Source: Deltaproteobacteria bacterium (GTDB taxonomy: Bacteria > Desulfobacterota > Binatia > UTPRO1). From it: a stretch of 64,000 nt of DNA. The stretch covers positions 1 through 64,000 of the forward strand of contig JACQEO010000052.1 in assembly GCA_016200545.1 (NCBI GenBank), in the 5' to 3' direction. Shown piece after piece: positions 1 through 8,136 of this stretch. The first letter of the stretch is position 1. Each line of letters opens with the position of its first letter. The position numbers and the translations under genes were made by a program. Under the pieces are notes generated by a model. It saw only the letters and a list, made by a program, of their open reading frames with translations, made no database searches and was not told the DNA's origin.

Positions 1-1750
1 TCGCCCAGCAAGTCGACATCGAGCTCCGGGTCGCGTGTCGCAGCGAGGCGGCGGCACGCCACGAGCTCGGAATCGTCGCACGCGCGCTGTGTCGCGGCCA
101 CGCGTATCGTCGCCTCGGGTTCGTCCGGCTGAGCGACTACGCGCGCGAGCGTCTCGGCGTGTCGGCGCGCACGCTGCACGCGGCCGCCTGGGTCGCGACG
201 CGGCTCGACACGCTGCCGATCGTTGCGGCGGCGTTCGATCGCTCCGAGCTTTCCTGGGCGCAGGTCCGTACGGTCTGTGCGGTCGCGTGTATCGAAGATC
301 AGGAGCAGTGGCTGGCACGCGCGCGCGTGGCCACGGTCGAAGAGCTCGAACGAATCGCGCGCGCAGTGCGTCCGGACGCCGCCGGCGCCGCCGATCCCGA
401 CCACGACGACGGCGCGATCGACGGCGAGCCTGCGCTGCGCTTGCGCATCGCCTGCCCGGCGCGCGTACGGGCGCTTTGGCGGCGCGCGCTCGAGCTCGCG
501 TCGCGTGTCGCGGGCGAACCGCTCGCGGCGTGGCGCGCCGCTGAGATCATCGCCGCGGAAGCGTTCTCCGGACGGCCTGCAGGCGTGTCGCTCGTCGACC
601 GTGCCGTGCTGGCGTGTATGCGGCTCGCGCGCCGGGCGCGACGATCGGACTCGGCGACTGACGCGCATCGCAACGTGACGGATCCCGCCGCTAGCTCTCT
701 CGCGATGGGCATCTCATCGGAGCACTGCCCCGAGCCAGGAACCGTCGCGACAGCGCAGGCCGCCGCTGCCGGCGAGCCGGAGCGCTCGGATACAGCGCCG
801 CCACGTGCGGCGTCCGATCCGTTCGCGCTCGACGCGCGGCTCGTAGCGGCCATGCGTGCGATCCGCACGAGCGAGCCACGGATCGGTCGCCTCCTCAGAA
901 TCGTCGTCGATCAGCACCTGTATGGCGTGCACGGCTTCACCTCGCTCACCGATTACGTGCGCGAGCGCCTCGGCATCTCGATTCGCAAGGCCTGGGCGCT
1001 CCTCAAGGTCGAGAAGAGCACGCGCCGTGCCGATGACTTCGCGCGCGCCTACGACGAGGGGGCGATCTCCTGGGTGTGCGCTCTGACACTGCTGCCCGTC
1101 GTCGATCGCGAGAACGCCGCCGCATGGATCGCGCGCGCCGACGCCGTCACGGTGCGCCGCCTCGCCGACGAAGTGAGCTGGGTCCTCGAGGCGCGCGATG
1201 TATGCGGCGCCGATGTGTCGCTCGATCCACCGCCGCTCGACAGCGTGCTGGTGTCGCCGGTCGCGCAGGCGATCGCCACGTCCGCCGCAGCCACGTCCGC
1301 CGCGATCGTGCAAATCGGTGCGCATGCGCCGCTGCAAACCCTGCTGACAAAATTTGACACCGGTCGCCGCGCGGCATTCGAGGTCTGCGACGTCGAGATT
1401 GAATTCATCGCGCCGGTGTCGGTGGTCGCGCTCTTTCGCGAGGCGCTCGACGCGTACGCGGAGCCGGGGGCGCCACGCTGGTTGGCGCTCGCGCCTACTG
1501 GGAGGCGACGCCGCGGCACCGTGACCCGATCTTCGCGCGCGACGGCTGGCGGTGCGCCGTGCCGGGCTGCAGCTCGCGCCGCAACCTGCACGACCATCAT
1601 CTCCACTACCGGTCGCGCGGCGGCGGCAACGCGCGGGAGAATCGCATCGCGGTCTGCGCGTCGCATCACCTGCACGGGATTCACGCCGGCACCGTCCGCG
1701 CCTCGGGAACGGCGCCGCGCGACGTCCAGTGGCAGCTCGGCGTCCGCTAG
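1..1750 (+). pseudogene. HNH-endonuclease-like protein, 5'-truncated by window edge, frameshifted and prematurely stopped
   Basis: The reading frame is already open at the window edge, so the true start lies upstream. Two similar helical modules (about 75-370 and 890-1190, each with DYxRERLG[VI]S followed by an SW motif) precede a C-terminal HNH domain. The HNH part lies in another frame: RDGWRCAVPGCSSRRNLHDH and later N..AVCASHH are read in frame 2 from about 1490 to 1750, while the N-terminal part is in frame 3, so one frameshift sits near 1480-1495. A TAG at 1748-1750 then interrupts the usual tail; readthrough would give GGPPLLSYVGDR and stop at 1843. HNH proteins of this kind are often multicopy and of unclear role (family knowledge). 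Two independent lesions favour a decayed gene, but a sequencing error could explain the frameshift. Confidence 0.75.
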
Positions 1751-2025
1751 GGCGGGCCGCCGCTGCTGAGCTACGTCGGCGATCGGCGGTGCCCCGACGA
1801 GCGGCAGAAGCACGCGCCCGGCGAGGAGCAGGAGACTGGCTGAGCCTAACGCTTCGCCTTCTTCCAACGCGCCGCCGCTGCGGCGATGCAGGCGATGTCG
1901 GCTTTTTGCTCCGGCGAAAGAGTTGCTGCCTTCAAACTGACTTAATGCCCCGGCAACCAGGCGCCTTGCAAACCAGCGGCGCGACTACTACGAACGCCGC
2001 GCAGAGGCGGAAGGGAGGCAAGAGG

Positions 2026-2499
2026 ATGGAGGTCGAACGGCAGCTCTCGCTATTCCTCGACAACCGACCGGGCGTGCTCGCCGCGGTCTGCCGCGACCTC
2101 GCCGCGCACCGGATCAACATCGAGGCGATCACGGTGGCGAACCTCGTCGACCACGCGCTGGTGCGGATGGTGGTCTCCGACGCGCACGCCGCCGTACACC
2201 TGCTCGAGGAGCGCGGTGTGCTCGTCATCCTCTCCGACGTCCTCGCGATCGAGCTGCCGGATCGACCGGGCGCGATGGGGGCGCTCGCCGAACGCCTCGG
2301 GCGCGCCGACGTCAACATCGACTATATGTACGGCTCGAGCCGTGGCAGCCGGGCCGGGCGGCCGACGGTCTTCCTTCGCGTGGCGGATCTCACCCGCGCG
2401 CGCCGCGTCCTAGCGCGCTGGACGCCCGCCGCGGCGCCGCGCCGCGGCCGCACGCCGCGCGCCCGCGTCACCCGTCGACACCGGCGAGCACCGCGCTAG
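2026..2499 (+). CDS. Tandem ACT-domain protein
   Basis: A 157-residue protein with two successive ACT-type ligand-binding modules: residues about 4-70 (LSLFLDNRPGVLAAVCRDL) and about 75-135 (LAIELPDRPGAMGALAERL). The DRPG/NRPG loops are where ACT domains normally bind amino acids. Stand-alone tandem ACT proteins usually sense amino acids or serve as small regulatory subunits; the ligand cannot be read here. The start was set at the ATG preceded by GGGAGG. The C-terminal 25 residues are Arg-rich and low-complexity. Its stop codon lies within a CTAG shared with the convergent tlpA-like gene. Confidence 0.85.
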   Translation: MEVERQLSLFLDNRPGVLAAVCRDLAAHRINIEAITVANLVDHALVRMVVSDAHAAVHLLEERGVLVILSDVLAIELPDRPGAMGALAERLGRADVNIDYMYGSSRGSRAGRPTVFLRVADLTRARRVLARWTPAAAPRRGRTPRARVTRRHRRAPR

Positions 2500-3029
2500 A
2501 ACCCCGTCCACTCGCCGCGCTCGATCAGGCGGCGGAAGGCGGCATGGCTCTCGCTCGAATCCCAGTCGCGCGGCCCGAGCTGATGGTCGACGATGCGCCC
2601 GTTCCGGTCGATGATGAAGGTCTCGGGGTAGCCGCTCACGCGGTAGCGATCGGCGATCTGGAGGTCGGGATCGGGCAGCACCGGGAACGTGATTCCATGG
2701 TCGCGCACGAACTGCTCGACGATCGCGCGATCGCCTTGGTCGGCGTTCACCGCGAGGATCTCGAAGTCGGGGCCGTGCAGGCGCGTGTAGAGCGCCTGCA
2801 TCGCGGGCATCTCCTCACGGCACGGCTCGCACCAGGTCGCCCACACGTTCAGGAACACGATGCGGCCGTGCAAGTTGGCGAGGCGGACGGCGTTGCCGGA
2901 GAGGTCGCTCAGCGAGAACTCCGGGGCGGCGCCGCCGACGAGCGCATCGCCATGCCGGCAGCTGCCAAGCGCGACGAGGAGAACGGCGAGCGCGAGCGCG
3001 GCCGCCCACGCGCGCGGTGCGCGGCTCAT
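2496..3029 (-). CDS. TlpA/ResA-type thioredoxin-like lipoprotein
   Basis: A 177-residue extracytoplasmic thiol-disulfide oxidoreductase. The N-terminus has a hydrophobic stretch ending in a lipobox-like LVALGSC, so it is probably a lipoprotein. The thioredoxin fold carries WATWCEPC (the CxxC active site) and the cis-Pro segment GYPETFIID. TlpA/ResA proteins reduce apocytochromes or other periplasmic thiols (family knowledge). It overlaps the upstream lgt by ATGA, so the two are co-transcribed, and Lgt is the enzyme that would lipidate it. The client protein is unknown. Confidence 0.9.
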   Translation of the reverse strand: MSRAPRAWAAALALAVLLVALGSCRHGDALVGGAAPEFSLSDLSGNAVRLANLHGRIVFLNVWATWCEPCREEMPAMQALYTRLHGPDFEILAVNADQGDRAIVEQFVRDHGITFPVLPDPDLQIADRYRVSGYPETFIIDRNGRIVDHQLGPRDWDSSESHAAFRRLIERGEWTGF

Positions 3030-3850
3030 GCGGCGGGTGGACCCGTCGAGCCGACACGTGCGGCGGCCGGTACCCGCTCCGTGTCCGTCCAGCGCCAGAT
3101 GAGCACGGTGGCGATCGCGATCAGCCCGAGGCTGATCCACTGCGCCTCGGTCAGACCCAAGGAAATCTTTGGATTGATGCGCACGAACTCGACCAAGAAG
3201 CGCACGGTGCCGCTCAGCAGCAGGTACCACCAGAGGATCATGCCGTCGGGCTGGTGCGAGCGCCGCATCGACCACAGCACGACGAAGACGGCGCCGTAGC
3301 CGAGGGTCTCGTAGATCGGCGCCGGATGGACGCGGACGTCGAGCGGCAGGCCGTTGGCGCGGATCCAGCTCTCCCAGCCGATGATCGCGTTCGGATAGCG
3401 CATGCCCCACGGCAGCGTCGTCGGCATACCCCAATCGCCGTCGCCCGCGAGCAGGCAGCCGATCCGTCCGATGGCTTGACCGATCGCGAGGCCCGGCGCG
3501 ATCGAGTCGGAGACGCGCAGCCATGAAAGACCGCGGCTGCGGATGAAAATCGAGACGGTGAGAAACCCCCCGAGCAGCCCGCCGTAGAAGACGAATCCCG
3601 CGCCGGTGAAAACGAATGACAACGGGTGGGCGACAAAGCCCTGCCAATCTTCGGCGATCGAGAGCAGCCGCGAGCCGCCGAGTCCGCCGACGGCGGCCCA
3701 CAGCACCATCGAGGAGGCGAGCTCGGGGTCGATGCCCTTGCGCTCGAGCTCGCGCCCGAGGACGTTGCCCGCCGCGAGAAACCCGAGCGCGAGCATGACG
3801 CCGAAACTGTAGACCGTGATCGGACCGAGCGAGAAAATTACCGGATGCAC
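3026..3850 (-). CDS. lgt: Prolipoprotein diacylglyceryl transferase
   Basis: A 274-residue multi-pass inner-membrane enzyme that transfers diacylglycerol from phosphatidylglycerol to the lipobox cysteine of prolipoproteins, the first step of lipoprotein maturation. Visible hallmarks are the N-terminal HPVIFSLGPITVYSFG, FYGGLLGG, the signature AIGQAIGRIGCLLAGDGDWG (Lgt usually has GRIGNF), and the C-terminal YETLGYG and RFLVEFVR segments. Start chosen at GTG 3848-3850, which begins the conserved HPV segment; longer in-frame extensions upstream lack family similarity. It overlaps the tlpA-like gene by 4 nt. Confidence 0.95.
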   Translation of the reverse strand: MHPVIFSLGPITVYSFGVMLALGFLAAGNVLGRELERKGIDPELASSMVLWAAVGGLGGSRLLSIAEDWQGFVAHPLSFVFTGAGFVFYGGLLGGFLTVSIFIRSRGLSWLRVSDSIAPGLAIGQAIGRIGCLLAGDGDWGMPTTLPWGMRYPNAIIGWESWIRANGLPLDVRVHPAPIYETLGYGAVFVVLWSMRRSHQPDGMILWWYLLLSGTVRFLVEFVRINPKISLGLTEAQWISLGLIAIATVLIWRWTDTERVPAAARVGSTGPPAA

Positions 3851-3943
3851 GATCGGCGAGCATAGCCGAAGGGTTCCGGCCCTACCAGGGAGCCCTGCCG
3901 CGCAACGGGTTTGAACGGCGGTCGCCAGCGAGTAGAAGGAGCC

Positions 3944-4405
3944 ATGGGACGCGCGGGCTTCTGGGCGGTGTCTTCCGGCGAGATCAGCTTCCGCCACGAC
4001 GGACGCTGGTACTCGGACGGTGAGCCCATCAACAATTCCCGCATCGCGCTCCTCTTCAGCCGTTGCCTGCGGCAGATCGAGGACGGCCGCTGGCAGATCG
4101 CGATGGCCGACGAGCGCGCGTTCGTCACGATCGAAGATACGCCGTGGGTGGTGACGGGTGTCGAGCGCGACGCCGCCGGCGGGTTTCGTCTGCGGCTGAA
4201 CGACGGCTCCGAGGAGCCGCTCGACCCGGCGTCGCTCGCGGTCGGCGCGCAGAACGTGCTCTACACGCGCGTGAAAAGTGGGCACCGCGCGCGCTTCCTG
4301 CGTCCGGCGTACTACCAGCTCGCGCCCGCGATCGAGGAGCGCGACGGCCACTTCGTCCTCGTGAGCGGCGGCGCGCGCACCGCGATCGCGCGCGACGCGT
4401 CTTGA
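3944..4405 (+). CDS. DUF1285 family protein
   Basis: A 153-residue soluble protein matching the DUF1285 pattern: ISFRHDGRWYSDGEPI near the N-terminus, then RWQIAMADERAFVTIEDTP and VVTGVE. The family is widespread in proteobacteria and its biochemical role is not established. Start placed at the ATG preceded by AGAAGGA; an upstream in-frame GTG/ATG would add about 11 unrelated residues. It lies divergent from lgt and just upstream of trmL. Confidence 0.85.
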   Translation: MGRAGFWAVSSGEISFRHDGRWYSDGEPINNSRIALLFSRCLRQIEDGRWQIAMADERAFVTIEDTPWVVTGVERDAAGGFRLRLNDGSEEPLDPASLAVGAQNVLYTRVKSGHRARFLRPAYYQLAPAIEERDGHFVLVSGGARTAIARDAS

Positions 4406-4448
4406 GGCGGCGCCCGCGTCTCGCCGCGCCACCGGGATCGCCGCCGCC

Positions 4449-4901
4449 GTGCACATCGCACTCGTCGAACCCGAGATTCCGCCCAACACGGGATCGATCG
4501 CGCGGCTCTGCGCCGCGACCGAAACCCCCCTCCATCTCGTCGGCCACCTCGGGTTCACGATCGACGACCGGCACCTGCGCCGTGCCGGGCTCGACTACTG
4601 GCCCTACGTGCCGCTTTCCCGCCACGACAGCTGGGAGGCGTTGCGCGCCGCCCTCCCCGGCCGCTTCCTCGGTTTCTCGGCGCGCGCGCCGCGGCTCTAC
4701 ACCGAGCTCCGCTTCCGGCCCGACGACGTCCTGGTCTTCGGCGGCGAGACGCGCGGGCTCGCGGCGTCGATCCAGGCCGAGCTCGCGCCCGAGCTCTACC
4801 GGATTCCCATCACGAGCGCGCACGTCCGCAGCCTGAACCTCGCGAACGCGGTCTCGATCGTCCTCTACGAGGGCCTGCGCCAGCTCGCGACAAACCCGTG
4901 A
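4449..4901 (+). CDS. trmL: tRNA (cytidine(34)-2'-O)-methyltransferase
   Basis: A 150-residue SPOUT methyltransferase of the TrmL class, which 2'-O-methylates the wobble nucleotide of tRNA-Leu using S-adenosylmethionine. The length is typical for the family. Motifs seen are the N-terminal HIALVEPEIPPNTGSIARLC, the FGGETRGL segment, and the knot region IPITSAHVRSLNLANAVSIV that forms the cofactor pocket. It starts with GTG and follows the DUF1285 gene by about 40 nt. Confidence 0.95.
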   Translation: MHIALVEPEIPPNTGSIARLCAATETPLHLVGHLGFTIDDRHLRRAGLDYWPYVPLSRHDSWEALRAALPGRFLGFSARAPRLYTELRFRPDDVLVFGGETRGLAASIQAELAPELYRIPITSAHVRSLNLANAVSIVLYEGLRQLATNP

Positions 4902-5003
4902 CGGTCGGCGCCGATCGCAACGGCGTCATTGCGCTGAATCGGCAGATCGCTAGGCTCGAGAGTCGTACGCATCGACGACGCGTGCGATCGAGAAGGAGGC
5001 CGC

Positions 5004-5495
5004 GTGAAGCGAGCATTCGTGACGACGCTCCTGCTCGGGTGCGTCGCGGCCGGAACGGCCTTCGCAGACAGCATGATCGGCGCCAAGGTGGAATGCCAGA
5101 CGGAGTACGGTCCGGACTCGGAGACCGCCAACGCCTGCGAGCGCGGCGTCGACCTCGCGACGCGGACGCCCGACAACATCCCGTTCGCGATCAGCGGCTG
5201 CGCGCGCGACGACGACCATGCCGACCAGGCCGCGGCGTGTCGGCGCGGTGTCGCGCTCCATGCACGCCCCGGCGCACGCGTGCGCGACGGCGGGCAGAGC
5301 AGCTTCGCGTACAGCTGGAAGCAGGGACACGGAGCGGTGCAGGTGGAAATCGGCAACTACGACGTGCTCCTCGGCGACGCCGAGAAGTCGATGGACGACT
5401 GCATGCGTAGCTTCGAAGGCAGCAAGACGCCGCCGAGCTGTCTCTCCGGCCTGCGCGTTCAACCGAAACCGCCGGGCGACACGTTTCGGCGATGA
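5004..5495 (+). CDS. Secreted cysteine-containing protein of unknown function
   Basis: A 163-residue protein with a clear Sec signal peptide (MKRAFVTTLLLGCVAAGTAFA, cleavage likely after AFA). The mature part has five more Cys residues (near VEC, NACERG, SGCARD, AACRRG, DDCMRSF, PSCLSG), suggesting periplasmic disulfides. It ends in a Pro-rich tail. A strong AGAAGGAGG ribosome-binding site precedes the ATG. I do not recognise a family, and no neighbour explains its role. It is transcribed in the same direction as trmL, about 100 nt upstream. Confidence 0.7.
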   Translation: MKRAFVTTLLLGCVAAGTAFADSMIGAKVECQTEYGPDSETANACERGVDLATRTPDNIPFAISGCARDDDHADQAAACRRGVALHARPGARVRDGGQSSFAYSWKQGHGAVQVEIGNYDVLLGDAEKSMDDCMRSFEGSKTPPSCLSGLRVQPKPPGDTFRR

Positions 5496-5556
5496 CCGAC
5501 TGCGACGAGCGCCGCGCGCGCGCCGCCCGCGCCGGCGGGGATCGACGTCGCGCCGC

Positions 5557-5832
5557 TCAGGCCTCGTCTTCGGGTGCGCTCCGGCCGCAGCGTCCGCCGC
5601 CGCAGTCGGGGCGGCCGCAGCCGCCCTCGGGCAACACCAAGCCGTAGCCGATCGGCTCGAGCTCCGCGAGCGTCAGCCAGCGTACGGCCAACGGCTCGGC
5701 GATCGTCGCACACTCGATGCAGCGGATGATCTGCCGCTCGCCCTCGTCGAGATCGACGTGGCAGAGCGCGTCGCGTTCGCATGTCGCACAGCGTGCGACG
5801 GGAAACGCGGTCGTCGGTTCTGCGGCGTCCAT
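5557..5832 (-). CDS. Small cysteine-rich, probable zinc-binding protein
   Basis: A 91-residue protein with paired cysteines: CATCERDAL CH near residue 15, CIEC near residue 38, and a C-terminal CGRPDCGGGRCG cluster. The spacing of the first two CxxC pairs is that of a small zinc ribbon. No named family is recognised. It stands alone between the convergent 5004 gene and the divergent transglutaminase gene. Reality is moderately supported by the conserved-looking Cys pattern and by lack of a better overlapping ORF. Confidence 0.55.
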   Translation of the reverse strand: MDAAEPTTAFPVARCATCERDALCHVDLDEGERQIIRCIECATIAEPLAVRWLTLAELEPIGYGLVLPEGGCGRPDCGGGRCGRSAPEDEA

Positions 5833-5929
5833 GTATGCTTGTACATTGAATCGCCGCGCTGCATCCAGTAGAAATTCGAGAGACGCAAGCCGTCAGCGGC
5901 TCCGGCCCGCGCGGCCGGTCGCCGCATTC

Positions 5930-7384
5930 ATGAGACGCGCGCTCACCTTCGCCCTGGTCGCAACCTGGGTGGTGATGGTGGCCCTGCTGGTCCGTAGGCA
6001 GGCGCCGGCACCGGCGAGTGACGGCGCGACGCTTCCCGCCGCCGCGACCGACGAGCGCGACGAGTGGTTCGGCGTCTACCACAGCGGCGACAAGGTCGGG
6101 CACGCGCATCGCGTGACCGCGCACACCGCCGACGGCTACGCGTTCTATGAAGACTCGGTCATCGCGCTCGCCATGCTCGGTACGCCGCAGACGCTGCGCA
6201 CGGCGCTCGCCACCGAGACCGACGGCGACTACGCGCTCCGCCGCTTCCGCTTCACGCTCATCTCGCCGGCGACGGCGTTCTCCGCGACCGGCACGAGCGA
6301 CGATCACGTCCTCGTCGTCCGCTACGGGCCGAAGGGCCAGGAGGCGGATCTTCGCCTGCCGCTCACCGAGCCGATCTATCTTCCCAGCACCTTGCGACCG
6401 CGGGTGCTCGCGGGAATCCACACTCCCGGCACGCGCTACACGGTGCCGGTCTTCAGTCCGCTCGCGCTGCGCAACGAGCCGATGACGATCACCATCGACG
6501 GCCTCGAGACCATCGACGGGCCGAACGGCCCGGTCGCCACCGTGCGCCTCGCCGAGGAGCATCAAGGGCTGCAGGCGCACGCCTGGATCGATGCCGCGGG
6601 CGGCGTCGTCCGCGAGGAAGGGGCGCTCGGCTTCACGCTCGCGCGCGAGACCGAGGAGCAGGCGCTGGCGCCGGCACGCGGCGCCCCCATCGATCTCGCC
6701 GTGGTGAGCGAGGTACCACTCGAGGGTGACCTCGCCGACGCCCGCGGCGCGGCACGGCTCACGCTGCGCGTGAGCGGCGAGGCGGCGGCGCGCATTCCCG
6801 ACGACGGACGACGCCAGCGCCTGCACGGCGACCTCCTCCGCATCACACGCGAGGAGCTGCCCGCGCCGGTAGCGCTGCCGCTCGCCGTCCCCACGACTCC
6901 CGAGGTTGCGACCGCGGTCGGCGCCGCCCCCTTCCTCGAGGTCGACGATCCGACGCTCGCGGCGCGTGCCCGCAGCGTCGTCGGCGACGCACACGACACG
7001 CTCACCGCCGCGCGCCGCCTGGTCACGTGGGTCGCGGAGGCGATCGATAAAGCCCCGACGGTGACGGTACCGAGCGCGCGCGAGGTCCTGGCCTCGCGCC
7101 GCGGCGACTGCAACGAGCACGCCGTGCTGCTCGTCGCGCTGGCGCGCGCCGCGGGCATCCCCGCGCGGCTCGTCGCCGGGGTGGTCTACGCCGGCGATGG
7201 CTTCTACTATCATGCGTGGACCGAGCTCTGGCTCGGCGAGTGGGTGAGCGCGGATTCGGTCTTCGATCAGATGCCGGTCGACGCCACGCACGTGAAGCTC
7301 GTCGAGGGCGGCCCCGAGCAGCAGATCGCGCTCGCGGGCATGATCGGGAAGCTCGCATTTCGCGTCGAGGAGGACGAGCGATGA
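5930..7384 (+). CDS. Transglutaminase-like membrane-anchored protein
   Basis: A 484-residue protein with an N-terminal membrane anchor (residues about 4-22), a long beta-rich region, and a C-terminal transglutaminase-like (papain-fold) domain. The catalytic triad is visible: Cys394 in RRGDCNEH, His428 in YYHAW and Asp442 in ADSVFDQ. Bacterial relatives act as proteases or peptide-modifying enzymes outside the cytoplasm; the substrate is unknown. Its TGA overlaps the ATG of the ABC ATPase (ATGA), so it forms an operon with that transporter. Confidence 0.85.
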   Translation: MRRALTFALVATWVVMVALLVRRQAPAPASDGATLPAAATDERDEWFGVYHSGDKVGHAHRVTAHTADGYAFYEDSVIALAMLGTPQTLRTALATETDGDYALRRFRFTLISPATAFSATGTSDDHVLVVRYGPKGQEADLRLPLTEPIYLPSTLRPRVLAGIHTPGTRYTVPVFSPLALRNEPMTITIDGLETIDGPNGPVATVRLAEEHQGLQAHAWIDAAGGVVREEGALGFTLARETEEQALAPARGAPIDLAVVSEVPLEGDLADARGAARLTLRVSGEAAARIPDDGRRQRLHGDLLRITREELPAPVALPLAVPTTPEVATAVGAAPFLEVDDPTLAARARSVVGDAHDTLTAARRLVTWVAEAIDKAPTVTVPSAREVLASRRGDCNEHAVLLVALARAAGIPARLVAGVVYAGDGFYYHAWTELWLGEWVSADSVFDQMPVDATHVKLVEGGPEQQIALAGMIGKLAFRVEEDER

Positions 7385-8136
7385 TTCGATGCGTTGCACT
7401 GCGGAAGACGTACGGATCGGTGGTGGCGGTGAACGATCTCGACCTCGAGATCGAGACCGGCGAGGTCTTCGGCTTCCTCGGCCCGAACGGCGCCGGCAAG
7501 ACCACCACGATTCGCATGATGGTCGGCATCCTCGCGCCGACGTCGGGGACCGTCGTGCTCGGCGGCTACGACATCCGCGAGGCCCCCGAAGCGGCGAAGG
7601 CCCAGACCGGCTACGTACCCGATCAGCCCGCCCTCTACGACAAGCTGACGGGCGTCGAGTTCCTGCGCTTCATGGGCGGCCTCTACGGCGTCGAACGGGA
7701 AGAACTCGAGGTGCGCGGCGCGGATCTGCTCGAGGAGTTCGGCCTCCTCGAGCGCGCCCACGAGCTGATCGAGACCTACTCGCACGGCATGAAGCAACGG
7801 CTGACGGTCGCCGCCGCGCTCATCCATCGTCCGAAGATCCTCATTCTCGACGAGCCGATGGTGGGCATGGACCCGCAGGGGGGCCTCGCGCTCCGTCGCC
7901 TGCTCACCGGCCTCGCCGCGAGCGGGGTGACGATCTTCCTCTCGACCCACAGCCTCGGCGTCGCCGAGGAGCTCTGCGACCGCATTGCGATCCTCGACGC
8001 CGGGCGTCTGGTCGCGATCGGCAGTCTCCACGAGCTGCGCGAGCGCGCCGCCGAGCGGCCGGAGCTCGAGCCCTTCGACAGCTCGCTCGAGGCGGTCTTC
8101 CTGAGCCTCACCGGCACGAGCGGCGGTCAGGTGTGA
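7381..8136 (+). CDS. ABC transporter ATP-binding protein (ABC-2 type partner)
   Basis: A 251-residue nucleotide-binding subunit. Walker A is GPNGAGKT (residues 34-41), the signature is SHGMKQRL, Walker B is ILILDEPMVGMDP, and the switch histidine is in STHSLG. The single-domain architecture and lack of a long C-terminal extension fit the CcmA/NatA class that pairs with ABC-2 permeases. It is translationally coupled on both sides, to the transglutaminase gene and to the permease (GTGA). Confidence 0.93.
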   Translation: MIRCVALRKTYGSVVAVNDLDLEIETGEVFGFLGPNGAGKTTTIRMMVGILAPTSGTVVLGGYDIREAPEAAKAQTGYVPDQPALYDKLTGVEFLRFMGGLYGVEREELEVRGADLLEEFGLLERAHELIETYSHGMKQRLTVAAALIHRPKILILDEPMVGMDPQGGLALRRLLTGLAASGVTIFLSTHSLGVAEELCDRIAILDAGRLVAIGSLHELRERAAERPELEPFDSSLEAVFLSLTGTSGGQV

